From the NCBI RefSeq assembly GCF_000169195.2, contig NC_016023.1, forward strand, positions 1,860,001 to 1,924,000: 64,000 nt of DNA, in the 5' to 3' direction. The notes beneath the pieces are model-generated. The model was not told where the DNA came from. It saw only the letters and a list, made by a program, of their open reading frames with translations, and made no database searches. This DNA comes from Heyndrickxia coagulans 36D1 (lineage in GTDB: Bacteria; Bacillota; Bacilli; Bacillales; Bacillaceae_C). Shown piece after piece: positions 52,526 to 61,503 of the stretch (positions are counted from its first letter, which is position 1; each line of letters starts with the position of its first letter). Made by a program: the position numbers and the translations under genes.

Positions 52526-53503
52526 TTGGCAACGATCAGAGATGTGGCAAGTGAAGCGGGTGTGTCGGTGGCGACGGTATCCCGCGTGCTGAACGGAAAG
52601 GGATATGTCAATGAAAATACCCGGAAGGCAGTTGAGGCTGCCATCCGGAAATTAGCGTACAAACCAAACGAAGTGGCCCGTTCACTTTATCACCATCAAT
52701 CGAAGCTGATCGGTCTTGTTATCCCGGATATTACAAACCCTTTTTTCCCCGAGATTGCCAGGGGCGTGGAGGATTTCTTCCAGGAAGAAGGGTACCATGT
52801 CATGATTGGCAATAGTGATGAAAGCCGTGAGAAGGAAGTGAATTATATAGAAGCCTTTTCACAGCATAATGTGATGGGGATTATCAGTACATCAAGCGAT
52901 GACATCTCACAGTGGGCCGGTTTGGACATTCCTGTTGTATTGCTAGACCGAATTCAGGATGACTTTCCTTCCGTTTGCGCGGATCAGGAAGCTGGGGGAA
53001 AATTGGCTGCGCAAATTTTGCTCGAACGGGGAAGCCGCAATATCACACTGATGAGAGGACCGCATCATTTGCGCACTGCCCAGGAAAGGTTTTTGGCGGC
53101 GTTAACTGAACTTGGCCGGTCCAGTGCAAGGTTTCAAGTATTGAACACCGCGTTTTCGTATCATCATGCCCTTGAAACAGCAAAGCAGCTGTTTGACTGT
53201 TACCCGGATACAGATGGAATCATTGCAGCCAATGATATGGTGGCTGCAGCTGTCTTGCGGGAGGCATTGGCAAGAGGGAAAAAAATTCCCGATGGACTGC
53301 AAATCATCGGCTTTGACGATATTCCCATCAGCCAGCTTGTATACCCTGCGCTTTCTACCATTCATCAGCCGGCTTATGAGATGGGAATGGAAGCTGCCAA
53401 ACTTTTGCTGGAATGCATGCATCAACAGACAAATTTGAAAAAGAAGATCAAACTCTCGATTGCATTTAAAGACAGGGAAACAACAAGAAAGGAAGGCGGA
53501 TAG
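52526..53503 (+). CDS. rbsR: RbsR, LacI-family repressor of the ribose operon
   Basis: 325 residues. TTG 52526 is just after AAAGGTGAGG. Helix-turn-helix ATIRDVASEAGVSVATVSRVL at 2-22; hinge KPNEVARSLY; effector domain with LVIPDITNPFFPEIARGVEDF and AANDMVAAAVLREAL. It is the first gene of rbsRKDACB, and the operator in its own promoter implies autoregulation. Ribose or a phosphorylated derivative is the likely inducer. Confidence 0.92.
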   Translation: MATIRDVASEAGVSVATVSRVLNGKGYVNENTRKAVEAAIRKLAYKPNEVARSLYHHQSKLIGLVIPDITNPFFPEIARGVEDFFQEEGYHVMIGNSDESREKEVNYIEAFSQHNVMGIISTSSDDISQWAGLDIPVVLLDRIQDDFPSVCADQEAGGKLAAQILLERGSRNITLMRGPHHLRTAQERFLAALTELGRSSARFQVLNTAFSYHHALETAKQLFDCYPDTDGIIAANDMVAAAVLREALARGKKIPDGLQIIGFDDIPISQLVYPALSTIHQPAYEMGMEAAKLLLECMHQQTNLKKKIKLSIAFKDRETTRKEGG

Positions 53504-53505
53504 AA

Positions 53506-54387
53506 ATGGTGCAAATTACAGTGGTCGGAAGCATCTCAATGGATCTCGTCGTGACAGCTGACAGAAGGCCACAGGCAGGAGAAACCATTTTAGGGCACTC
53601 ATTTAAGACGGTGCCGGGCGGAAAGGGAGCAAATCAGGCCGTTGCTGCGGCAAGGCTTGGGGCAAAGGTAAACATGGTTGGCTGTGTTGGGGATGATGTG
53701 TATGGTCCGGCCTTAATTGAAAATTTGCGTCAAAATCATGTCTCTACACAATATGTGGAACCGGTTACACATTGCAGTTCCGGTACCGCGCATATTACGT
53801 TGGCGGAAGGGGACAACAGTATTATTTTTATCAAGGGAGCAAACGATTTTGTTACACCGGATTATGTGGAAAAGGCAAAAGAAGCATTTGAAGGCTCTTC
53901 TATTGTCTTAATCCAGCAAGAAATTCCATATGAAACGGTTGAATATGTCGCGAAACTTTGTGAAAAAAAACAGATTCCGCTCTTGTTAAACCCTGCACCG
54001 GCACGAAAAATTTCCCCAGCCATTCTTGAAAAAACAGCATACTTGACGCCAAATGAGCATGAGTGCAATTTCCTTTTCAACGGGATAGACAGGTCCGAAG
54101 CATTAAAACGGCATCCAAACCAGTTAATCATTACAGAAGGGAAAAACGGGGCAAGATTTTATGACGGAAGAGAAGAGATTGTCGTGCCAAGTTTTCCAGT
54201 TGAAACAGTGGATACCACTGGAGCCGGTGATACTTTTAATGCCGCATTTGCAGTAGCCGTTGCAGAAGGGAAAGAAATAAAAGAAGCGCTCCTGTTTGCA
54301 AACCGTGCTGCCTCGTTGTCGGTGACAAAATTCGGGGCACAAGGCGGCATGCCCACCCGCGAAGAAGTAGACGGGAGGAAAAGATGA
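53506..54387 (+). CDS. rbsK: Ribokinase
   Basis: 293 residues. ATG 53506 is 2 bases past rbsR. PfkB family: [29 protein letters not shown] and [16 protein letters not shown] with the catalytic Asp. It phosphorylates ribose at O5. The stop overlaps the rbsD start region. A near-perfect operator (TGGAACCGGTTACA) lies inside it at 53756-53769. Confidence 0.95.
   Translation: MVQITVVGSISMDLVVTADRRPQAGETILGHSFKTVPGGKGANQAVAAARLGAKVNMVGCVGDDVYGPALIENLRQNHVSTQYVEPVTHCSSGTAHITLAEGDNSIIFIKGANDFVTPDYVEKAKEAFEGSSIVLIQQEIPYETVEYVAKLCEKKQIPLLLNPAPARKISPAILEKTAYLTPNEHECNFLFNGIDRSEALKRHPNQLIITEGKNGARFYDGREEIVVPSFPVETVDTTGAGDTFNAAFAVAVAEGKEIKEALLFANRAASLSVTKFGAQGGMPTREEVDGRKR
53756..53769. promoter_or_regulatory. 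Operator-like site inside rbsK
   Basis: TGGAACCGGTTACA matches the rbs operator TGTAACCGGTTACA at 13 of 14 positions, 1.26 kb downstream of it. The right flank (ACA) also continues to match. Confidence 0.5.
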
Positions 54388-54779
54388 TGAAAAAGCACGG
54401 AATGTTGAACAGCTCGATTACAAAAGTCTTGGCGGACCTGGGACATACAGATTGGCTTGTGATTGCCGATGCCGGACTGCCGGTTCCTAAAGGCGTTCCG
54501 AAAATTGACCTTGCATTAACTCCGGGAACCCCTTCGTTTAAAAGTGTGGTCAAGGCTGTCTGTGATGACATGGTGATAGAAAAAGTCATTGCGGCAGAAG
54601 AAGTGAAAGACGGAAACCCGGACCAGCTGGCGTTTTTAAATGAACAGTTTCCGAATTTGATAGCATTCGTTCCACATGAGGATTTTAAAAAAATGATAGA
54701 AAAAGCAAAAGCGGTGATCCGTACCGGGGAAATGACGGCTTATTCAAATTGTATTTTACAGGCGGGTGTTTTTTTCTAA
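54387..54779 (+). CDS. rbsD: D-ribose pyranase RbsD
   Basis: 130 residues from ATG 54387 (GGGAGG 7 bases upstream; ATG 54384 also possible). It starts [22 protein letters not shown], with catalytic His at position 20 and IADAGLPVP. The C-terminus [13 protein letters not shown] is typical. It interconverts beta-pyran and beta-furan forms of ribose, helping the kinase. It overlaps the rbsK stop. Confidence 0.95.
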   Translation: MKKHGMLNSSITKVLADLGHTDWLVIADAGLPVPKGVPKIDLALTPGTPSFKSVVKAVCDDMVIEKVIAAEEVKDGNPDQLAFLNEQFPNLIAFVPHEDFKKMIEKAKAVIRTGEMTAYSNCILQAGVFF

Positions 54780-54825
54780 GCATGCGACAAAGTAAGGGAT
54801 GCCAAAAATAAAGGGAGGGAACCCG

Positions 54826-56325
54826 ATGCAAATTGAAATGCATGACATCTATAAATCTTTTGGTGCCAATAAGGTGCTTGAAGGTGTAAATTTTTCGCTG
54901 TTGCCCGGCGAGGTCCATGCATTAATGGGGGAAAATGGTGCTGGAAAATCAACTTTAATGAATATTTTAACTGGCCTCCATCAAAAAGATAAAGGCAAAA
55001 TTATTATTGATGGCAAAGAAACACTTTTTCAAAATCCAAAAGAGGCGGAACAGGCCGGCATTGCATTCATTCATCAGGAATTAAATATTTGGCCGGAAAT
55101 GACTGTCCTTGAAAATTTATTTATCGGAAGAGAAATAACACGTCCCTTTGGCGTTTTAAAAACGAAGGAAATGAAAGCGCTAGCAAAGGGTGTGTTCGAT
55201 CGTTTAAACATTTCCTTGCCATTTGACCGGCTGGCCGGTGCCTGTTCGGTGGGGGAACAACAAATGATTGAAATTGCGAAAGCCTTGCTTACAGATGCTG
55301 AAGTCATGATTATGGATGAACCAACGGCTGCTTTAACCGACCGTGAGATTCAATCTTTATTCTCTGTCATCGAATCACTGAAAAAGAATCATGTTTCGAT
55401 CGTCTATATTTCTCACAGAATGGATGAAATTTTTCAAATCAGCGACAGAATTACAGTGATGCGGGATGGTAAAACAGTCGATACAAAACGGACGAAAGAT
55501 ACCGGTTATCAGGAAGTCGTTAAAAAAATGGTGGGCCGTGATTTAGAAGAACAATTTCCACAAAGAACAGCCCGTCAAGGAAATACGATTTTAGAAGTCC
55601 GCCATTTTTCCAGCCGGCAAAAATTCAAGGATATCCATTTTTCGGTCCGGTCCGGGGAAATCCTTGGAGTTGCAGGGTTAATGGGGGCAGGCAGAACAGA
55701 GATTATGCGCGCATTGTTTGGCATTGATCCCTACGATGCCGGCGAAATTTTTATTGAAGGGAAAAAGGTCCGGATCAAAAATCCAAGTGATGCGGTACAA
55801 AAAGGCATTGCTTTTATCACAGAAAACCGGAAAGATGAGGGGCTGATTCTTGACTTTACCATTCGCGACAATATTGCGCTGTCAAACTTGGAAAGCTTTG
55901 CTCCAAATGGCGTGATAAAAGCGGCTGACGAAAAATCATTTGTTGACATGATGATTCAGAGGCTGCAAATTAAAACCTCCTCTTCAGAAACAGTTGCCGG
56001 AGATCTATCGGGTGGTAACCAACAAAAGGTGGTTCTTGCAAAGTGGGTTGGAACAGCTCCAAAAGTATTGATTCTTGATGAACCGACAAGAGGAATTGAT
56101 GTAGGCGCAAAACGTGAAATCTACTATTTGATGAATGAATTAACGGAAAGGGGTATGGCCATCATCATGATTTCCTCTGAATTACCGGAAATCCTTGGGA
56201 TGAGTGACCGGGTTCTTGTTATTCATGAAGGAGAAATTGCCGGCGAATTGGACAAAGCGGAAGCTACACAAGAGAATATCATGTTCTTAGCGACGGGAGG
56301 AAAAAAACATGGAACAAGCAACTAA
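54826..56325 (+). CDS. rbsA: RbsA, ribose ABC importer ATPase (two nucleotide-binding domains)
   Basis: 499 residues from ATG 54826, after AAGGGAGGG. The first domain has Walker A GENGAGKST, the signature-like CSVGEQQ and Walker B VMIMDEPTAAL. The second has a degenerate P-loop GLMGAGRTE, signature LSGGNQQK and LILDEPTRGID. This asymmetry is normal for the family. It energises RbsC with RbsB as binding protein. Confidence 0.95.
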   Translation: MQIEMHDIYKSFGANKVLEGVNFSLLPGEVHALMGENGAGKSTLMNILTGLHQKDKGKIIIDGKETLFQNPKEAEQAGIAFIHQELNIWPEMTVLENLFIGREITRPFGVLKTKEMKALAKGVFDRLNISLPFDRLAGACSVGEQQMIEIAKALLTDAEVMIMDEPTAALTDREIQSLFSVIESLKKNHVSIVYISHRMDEIFQISDRITVMRDGKTVDTKRTKDTGYQEVVKKMVGRDLEEQFPQRTARQGNTILEVRHFSSRQKFKDIHFSVRSGEILGVAGLMGAGRTEIMRALFGIDPYDAGEIFIEGKKVRIKNPSDAVQKGIAFITENRKDEGLILDFTIRDNIALSNLESFAPNGVIKAADEKSFVDMMIQRLQIKTSSSETVAGDLSGGNQQKVVLAKWVGTAPKVLILDEPTRGIDVGAKREIYYLMNELTERGMAIIMISSELPEILGMSDRVLVIHEGEIAGELDKAEATQENIMFLATGGKKHGTSN

Positions 56326-57253
56326 AAGAAGCACGGTTGTTCTGCAAAAACTCGGTCCATTACTTGCTTTTATCTTGTTATTTATTGTTGTTGCCATTTT
56401 GAATCCTTCATTTATTGCTCCTTTGAATTTGCTTAATTTATTGCGGCAAGTATCGATTAACGCATTGATCGCATTTGGCATGACTTTTGTGATCTTAACC
56501 GGCGGAATCGATTTATCTGTTGGTTCAACACTGGCATTATCCAGTGCCCTCATGGCAGGAATGATTGTTGCAGGCCTGAATCCCATTCTGGCGATCGTTC
56601 TTTCAGCCCTCATCGGTGCGCTGTTGGGCGCTGTGAACGGTTTGTTTATTACAAAAGGAAAAGTCGCCCCGTTTATTGCAACATTGGCAACCATGACGAT
56701 ATACCGCGGTTTGACAATGGTATATACAAACGGAAATCCGATTACCGGACTTGGCGATAACTTAGCATTCCAGTTGTTTGGCCGCGGCTATTTCTTAGGC
56801 ATTCCGGTTCCTGCCATTACGATGGTTATCACATTTTTCATTTTATGGTTTATTTTGCACAAAACTTCTTTTGGCAGAAAAACATATGCAGTGGGCGGAA
56901 ATGAAAAAGCTGCTCTTGTTTCCGGAATTAAAGTAGACCGGGTGAAGTGGTTAATTTACAGTCTGGCGGGGTTATTGGCAGCACTTGCCGGATCCATCTT
57001 AACTTCGCGTCTCAATTCGGCCCAGCCGACAGCAGGCACTTCTTATGAAATGGATGCGATTGCAGCGGTTGTTTTGGGCGGGACAAGCCTGTCAGGCGGC
57101 AAAGGAAGAATTTTCGGCACACTGGTCGGTGCACTTATTATTGGTACATTAAACAATGGATTAAACATTCTGGGAGTCTCTTCTTTTTACCAACAGGTCG
57201 TAAAAGGGGTCGTCATTTTAATTGCCGTCTTAATTGACCGGAAAAAATCGTAA
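56309..57253 (+). CDS. rbsC: RbsC, ribose ABC importer permease
   Basis: 314 residues, overlapping rbsA by 17 bases. About ten membrane helices. The BPD_transp_2 signature includes GGIDLSVGSTLALSSALMAG, ATLATMTIYRGLTMVYTNG and AVVLGGTSLSGGKGRIFGTLVG. Confidence 0.95.
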   Translation: MEQATKRSTVVLQKLGPLLAFILLFIVVAILNPSFIAPLNLLNLLRQVSINALIAFGMTFVILTGGIDLSVGSTLALSSALMAGMIVAGLNPILAIVLSALIGALLGAVNGLFITKGKVAPFIATLATMTIYRGLTMVYTNGNPITGLGDNLAFQLFGRGYFLGIPVPAITMVITFFILWFILHKTSFGRKTYAVGGNEKAALVSGIKVDRVKWLIYSLAGLLAALAGSILTSRLNSAQPTAGTSYEMDAIAAVVLGGTSLSGGKGRIFGTLVGALIIGTLNNGLNILGVSSFYQQVVKGVVILIAVLIDRKKS

Positions 57254-57268
57254 AGCGGGGTGCAGATA

Positions 57269-58189
57269 ATGAAAAAAATGATGAAAATGATGACTGTATG
57301 TTTGCTTATATTATCTTTAGCTGCCTGTTCCATGGAACCGCCGTCATGGGCAAAACCGGGCCATCATAAAGAATTAAAGGATATGAAAATCGGCTTAAGT
57401 GTTTCTACTTTGGATAATCCTTTCTTTGTTTCATTGAAAAACGGCGTGCTCCAGGAAGCGAAGGAAAAGGGAATGAAAGTGATTACGGCAGATGCCCAAA
57501 ATGATTCCGCTAAGCAAATTAATGATATAGAAGATCTTATCCAGCAGGGTGTGGATATTTTACTCATCAATCCAGTAGACTCTGCGGCTGTCTCATCCGC
57601 AGTTGAAAGCGCGAACCACATCGGCATTCCGGTGATTACGCTTGACCGGTCTGCAGATAAGGGGAAAGTGGAAACTTTAGTTGCTTCAGATAATGTGAAA
57701 GGCGGAAAGATGGCAGCAAACTATATCATAAGCAAGGTTGGGGAAAATGCAAAAGTTGCAGAGTTGCAGGGAACACCCGGTGCATCTGCTTCACGTGAAC
57801 GGGGACAGGGATTTGACTCCATTGCAGATAAAGAATTAAATATTGTTACGAAACAAACAGCTAATTTTGACCGTACGCAGGGCATGAACGTAATGGAAAA
57901 TATTTTGCAAGGGCACAAAGACATCCAGGCTGTTTTTGCCCAAAATGATGAAATGGCTTTAGGGGCCATCCAAGCGATTAAAAGTTCAGGAAAAAATATA
58001 ATTGTGGTGGGATTTGACGGAACGGATGATGGATTAAAAGCTGTTAAACAAGGACAGTTGAGTGCGACAGTTGCCCAACAGCCTGTGCTAATCGGAAAAG
58101 AAGCCGTTCAGGCTGCGTCCAAAATATTAAAAGGGAAAAAAGTCAAAAGCCGTATTGCTGTGCCGTTAAAATTGGTAAAGGAAAAATAA
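57269..58189 (+). CDS. rbsB: RbsB, ribose-binding lipoprotein
   Basis: 306 residues. ATG 57269 rather than the GTG nine bases earlier. The lipobox LSLAAC at about 15-20 gives a membrane-anchored lipoprotein. A type I periplasmic-binding fold follows: IGLSVSTLDNPFFVSLKNG, DIEDLIQQGVDILLINPVD, TLDRSADKG, AQNDEMALGAIQAIK, VGFDGTDDG. It delivers ribose to RbsAC. Confidence 0.95.
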   Translation: MKKMMKMMTVCLLILSLAACSMEPPSWAKPGHHKELKDMKIGLSVSTLDNPFFVSLKNGVLQEAKEKGMKVITADAQNDSAKQINDIEDLIQQGVDILLINPVDSAAVSSAVESANHIGIPVITLDRSADKGKVETLVASDNVKGGKMAANYIISKVGENAKVAELQGTPGASASRERGQGFDSIADKELNIVTKQTANFDRTQGMNVMENILQGHKDIQAVFAQNDEMALGAIQAIKSSGKNIIVVGFDGTDDGLKAVKQGQLSATVAQQPVLIGKEAVQAASKILKGKKVKSRIAVPLKLVKEK

Positions 58190-58194
58190 GTTTG

Positions 58195-58250
58195 TCCTGC
58201 TGAACGGACTGGATCTCCTTGCGTATCTGGTTCGTTCAGCAGGATTATTT
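58195..58250 (+). terminator. Stem-loop at the end of the rbs operon
   Basis: TCCTGCTGAACG (58195-58206) and CGTTCAGCAGGA (58233-58244) form a 12-base perfect stem with a 26-base loop and a weak T tail. Confidence 0.55.
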
Positions 58251-58351
58251 AACGGCTTTCCGAAAGAAGTCTCCCATCCTCAAGGAATGTGAAGGTGCGA
58301 ATCGCACCAATGAGTAGGTGGAAGATGAATTTCGGTTGGCTTTAGCCAAAG

Positions 58352-58492
58352 TTATTTTTCCAATCCTTTTCTCAACAATTCTAAGATTGCGGCTGTTCTA
58401 GTTGGAATCCCATTTTCTTTTTGATATTGCTCCAATTTTTCTAATATCGTCTTAGGCATACGAATTTCTACACGTTCTTTCTCTTCTCTCAT
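58352..58492 (-). CDS. Small ribbon-helix-helix protein divergent from tnpB
   Basis: 46 residues from ATG 58492, after GAGGTGATAATC. The sequence MREEKERVEIRMPKTILEKL (1-20) plus a second helix pair is the CopG/Arc fold: beta strand RVEIRMP, then two helices. It probably binds the shared intergenic region with tnpB (88 bases). The second tnpB copy lacks this gene, because homology between the copies begins in its ribosome site. Confidence 0.65.
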   Translation of the reverse strand: MREEKERVEIRMPKTILEKLEQYQKENGIPTRTAAILELLRKGLEK

Positions 58493-58579
58493 GATTATCA
58501 CCTCATATTGATTGTACGGATTTTTTACGATATAATCAATATATACGAAATTTTTCCGCACAAAGTGAGGTGAATTGAT

Positions 58580-59698
58580 ATGGCCAAGCAAAACAAAGCT
58601 TTCAAGTTTCGTTTGTTACCAAACAAAGAACAATCCGCATTATTAGCTAAGACATTTGGTTGTGTTCGCTTTGTCTACAATAAGATGTTAGCTGAACGCA
58701 AAGAAACGTATGAAAAGTTCAAGGATGATAAAGAATTGCTTAAAAAGCAAAAGTTTCCGACTCCTGCAAAATATAAAAGTGAATTTCCATTCCTAAAAGA
58801 AGTGGATTCTTTAGCTTTGGCAAATGCACAAATGAACTTACAGACTGCTTATAAGAATTTCTTTGAAGGAAATGCGGATTTTCCAAAGTTCAAAAATCGT
58901 AAAGCAAAACAATCCTATACAACTAATATGGTCAACGGAAATATTAAGCTAGAAAATGGTCATATCAAACTGCCAAAAATCAAAAAGCCAATAAAAATGA
59001 AACAGCATAGAGAGATACCTGCTGATTATAAAATCAAATCTTGCACTATTTCTAAAACAAAGACAGGCAAGTACTACATTTCAATTTTGACAGAATATGA
59101 GAAAGATATTCGTCCAGTTAAAATACAGAAAGTTGTTGGTTTGGATTTTGCTATGGATGGTCTATATGTCGAGAGTGAACAGGGTAAGAAAGCCAATTAC
59201 CCACGTTACTATCGGCAAGCCTTAGATAAATTAGCAAAAGCACAACGAATTCTTTCTCGAAGAAAGAAAGGTTCTGCACGTTGGAACAAGCAACGACTAG
59301 TAGTGGCTAAGTTACATGAGAAAGTGGCGAACCAACGCATGAATTTTCTTCATCATAAGTCAAAAGAATTAGCTTCTAACTTTGATGCTGTCGTGATTGA
59401 GGACTTGAACATGAAAGGGATGTCTCAAGCCCTTCACTTTGGGAAAAGCGTTCACGACAACGGTTGGGGGATGTTCACTACTTTCTTAGCGTATAAGCTA
59501 AAAGAACAAGGGAAACAACTTGTGAAAATTGATAAGTGGTTTCCCTCCACTAAGAAGTGTTCATGTTGCGGCAAGGAAAAAGAAATGCCATTATCTGAAC
59601 GTGTATATAAATGTTCTTGCGGCTTTGTATTAGATCGCGATCACAATTCAGCAATCAATATCAAAAATGAGGGATTACGCTTATTAGCGTTATCATAA
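58580..59698 (+). CDS. tnpB: TnpB, RNA-guided nuclease, copy 1
   Basis: 372 residues. ATG 58580 follows AAAGTGAGGTG. The N-terminal helix-turn-helix/OB region is about 1-170. RuvC residues Asp189 (GLDFAMDG), Glu274 (VIEDLNM) and Asp354 (LDRDHNSA) are all present. The zinc finger has Cys327, Cys330, Cys345 and Cys347. It should be an active RNA-guided DNA nuclease using a guide from the element's right end. Residues 1-115 and 229-372 are almost identical to copy 2, while the middle differs strongly. Confidence 0.92.
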   Translation: MAKQNKAFKFRLLPNKEQSALLAKTFGCVRFVYNKMLAERKETYEKFKDDKELLKKQKFPTPAKYKSEFPFLKEVDSLALANAQMNLQTAYKNFFEGNADFPKFKNRKAKQSYTTNMVNGNIKLENGHIKLPKIKKPIKMKQHREIPADYKIKSCTISKTKTGKYYISILTEYEKDIRPVKIQKVVGLDFAMDGLYVESEQGKKANYPRYYRQALDKLAKAQRILSRRKKGSARWNKQRLVVAKLHEKVANQRMNFLHHKSKELASNFDAVVIEDLNMKGMSQALHFGKSVHDNGWGMFTTFLAYKLKEQGKQLVKIDKWFPSTKKCSCCGKEKEMPLSERVYKCSCGFVLDRDHNSAINIKNEGLRLLALS

Positions 59699-59824
59699 GT
59701 AACAAAACTCTTGGAACAAGAGGGTTAGCTCGGTCAGTTTTCGTTGGCTAGTAAAAGCAACGATAAGTCGAGAAGCCCCCACTTCAATCAAACCGTAAGG
59801 TTGATAAGTGGAGGGTAGTTCACT
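59690..59824 (+). ncRNA. Putative omega-RNA scaffold/right end, copy 1
   Basis: The segment from the tnpB stop to GGGTAGTTCACT is conserved in both copies despite being non-coding. It contains the hairpin CCACTTCAATC...GGTTGATAAGTGG. By TnpB family knowledge this is the 3' scaffold of the guide RNA. The guide would be the adjoining flank, beginning CTTTGTCAAAT. Confidence 0.55.
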
Positions 59825-60174
59825 CTTTGTCAAATATTCTGCTGTAAAATTTTTGATCTACATCCTTTGGCACTTGATTCTATTTTCCATTTACATAATT
59901 TACAAAGCCGCAGAGTCAGAGACAAATGAATATTTAGGTGATAGAGTCTGGCCTTTATATCGCACCTGGAATGAGATGGGCGATAGCCAGACTAAAACAG
60001 CATCCTAATAAGAGGGTACTGTTTTGATGTTTAGATAGTTTACCAATTGGGATGAAGGTTACTATTTTTTGAGTTTGGCCGGGAAATGTCTTTCATTAGG
60101 GTGATAAAAGACAAAATGTTTTGAATCCACGCGTGAAATGTCCTTCATCCGTGTAATGAAAGACAAAATGCTTT
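59825..60174. other. 350-base segment between the two TnpB units
   Basis: A plus-strand reading to a stop at about 60008 (ESETNEYLGDRVWPLYRTW) looks protein-like but has no credible start; it may be the end of a gene cut by insertion. The tandem repeat at 60083-60174 fills the remainder. Confidence 0.35.
60083..60174 (+). repeat. Two imperfect 40-base direct repeats
   Basis: The units are 60083-60122 and 60135-60174, both GAAATGTC(T/C)TTCAT...AAAGACAAAATG(T/C)TTT, with period 52. Each contains CTTTCAT/ATGAAAG-like complementarity. The second ends exactly where homology to tnpB copy 1 begins. Confidence 0.65.
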
Positions 60175-60253
60175 CCTCATATTGATTGTACGGATTTTTT
60201 ACGATATAATCAATATATACGAAATTTTTCCGCACAAAGTGAGGTGAATTGAT

Positions 60254-61366
60254 ATGGCCAAGCAAAACAAAGCTTTCAAGTTTCGTTTGTTACCAAACAA
60301 AGAACAATCCGCATTATTAGCTAAGACATTTGGTTGTGTTCGCTTTGTCTACAATAAGATGTTAGCTGAACGCAAAGAAACGTATGAAAAGTTCAAGGAT
60401 GATAAAGAATTGCTTAAAAAGCAAAAGTTTCCGACTCCTGCAAAATATAAAAGTGAATTTCCATTCCTAAAAGAAGTGGATTCTTTAGCTTTGGCAAATG
60501 CACAAATGAACTTACAGACTGCTTATAAGAATTTCTTTGAAGGAAATACGGATTTTCCAAAGTTCAAAAATCGTAAAGCAAAACAATCCTATACAACTAA
60601 CTTAGTCAATGGAAACATCGAATGGAAAGATGGTCATATCAAGTTGCCTAAACTAAAGCTTGTAAAAATCAAACAGCATAGAGAAATTCCTGCTGATTAT
60701 AAATTGAAATCCTGTACCATTTCCAGAACAAAGTCAGGAAAATACTATGTTTCCGTACTAACAGAATACGAAAAAGATATACAGCCTAAAACAATAGAAA
60801 ATGTCATTGGGCTAGATTTTGCTATGGCTGAATTATACGTGAGTAGCGAGAATGAGAAAGCCAATTATCCTCGTTATTATCGTGTGATGTCAGAAAAATT
60901 AGCAAAAGCCGGGCGCATTCTGTCCAAACGCAAGAAAGGTTCTGCACGTTGGAACAAGCAACGACTAGTAGTGGCTAAGTTACATGAGAAAGTGGCGAAC
61001 CAACGCATGAATTTTCTTCATCATAAGTCAAAAGAATTAGCTTCTAACTTTGATGCTGTCGTGATTGAGGACTTGAACATGAAAGGGATGTCTCAAGCGC
61101 TTCACTTTGGGAAAAGCGTTCACGACAACGGTTGGGGTATGTTCACTACTTTCTTAGCGTATAAGCTAAAAGAACAAGGGAAACAACTTGTGAAAATTGA
61201 TAAGTGGTTTCCCTCCACTAAGAAGTGTTCTTGTTGTGGCAAGGAAAAAGAAATGCCATTATCTGAACGTGTATATAAATGTTCTTGCGGCTTTGTATTA
61301 GATCGCGATCACAATTCAGCAATCAATATCAAAAATGAGGGATTACGCTTATTAGCGTTATCATAA
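60254..61366 (+). CDS. tnpB: TnpB, RNA-guided nuclease, copy 2 (mosaic)
   Basis: 370 residues. All three RuvC acidic positions (GLDFAMAE, VIEDLNM, LDRDHN) and the zinc-finger cysteines remain. Residues about 116-228 differ widely from copy 1 at protein and DNA level (for example NLVNGNIEWKDG, VIGLDFAMAELYVSSE). The flanking parts are essentially identical. That is the signature of recombination or gene conversion between diverged elements. Confidence 0.92.
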   Translation: MAKQNKAFKFRLLPNKEQSALLAKTFGCVRFVYNKMLAERKETYEKFKDDKELLKKQKFPTPAKYKSEFPFLKEVDSLALANAQMNLQTAYKNFFEGNTDFPKFKNRKAKQSYTTNLVNGNIEWKDGHIKLPKLKLVKIKQHREIPADYKLKSCTISRTKSGKYYVSVLTEYEKDIQPKTIENVIGLDFAMAELYVSSENEKANYPRYYRVMSEKLAKAGRILSKRKKGSARWNKQRLVVAKLHEKVANQRMNFLHHKSKELASNFDAVVIEDLNMKGMSQALHFGKSVHDNGWGMFTTFLAYKLKEQGKQLVKIDKWFPSTKKCSCCGKEKEMPLSERVYKCSCGFVLDRDHNSAINIKNEGLRLLALS

Positions 61367-61492
61367 GTAACAAAACTCTTGGAACAAGAGGGTTAGCTCG
61401 GTCAGTTTTCGTTGGCTAGTAAAAGCAACGATAAGTCGAGAAGCCCCCACTTCAATCAAACCGTAAGGTTGATAAGTGGTGGGTAGTTCACT
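61358..61492 (+). ncRNA. Putative omega-RNA scaffold/right end, copy 2
   Basis: Nearly identical to 59690-59824, with one visible substitution in the last stem (GTGGTGGG against GTGGAGGG). The adjoining flank, and hence the predicted guide, begins GGGGTGAAATGATG, the ribosome site and start of glycerate kinase. Confidence 0.5.
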
Positions 61493-61503
61493 GGGGTGAA
61501 ATG

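Larger units (their letters stand above)
58270..59824 (+). mobile_element. IS200/IS605-type element without tnpA, copy 1
   Basis: The left part has hairpins GGTGCGA-ATCGCACC (58294-58308) and TTGGC-TTTA-GCCAA (58336-58349). It then carries a divergent small ribbon-helix-helix gene, tnpB, and a conserved right end of about 125 bases finishing GGGTAGTTCACT at 59824. The left border is approximate. With no TnpA, it is either trans-mobilised or immobile. Confidence 0.6.
60175..61492 (+). mobile_element. IS200/IS605-type TnpB unit, copy 2, left end not recognisable
   Basis: It shares 60175-60600 and about 60940-61492 with copy 1. It lacks the left-end hairpins and the ribbon-helix-helix gene. The right end GGGTAGTTCACT stops 8 bases before the first ATG of glycerate kinase. 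Confidence 0.6.

Noticed and set aside
60083-60174. Short CRISPR array
   Set aside because: There are only two imperfect units with a 12-base gap, no spacers of regular length and no cas genes.
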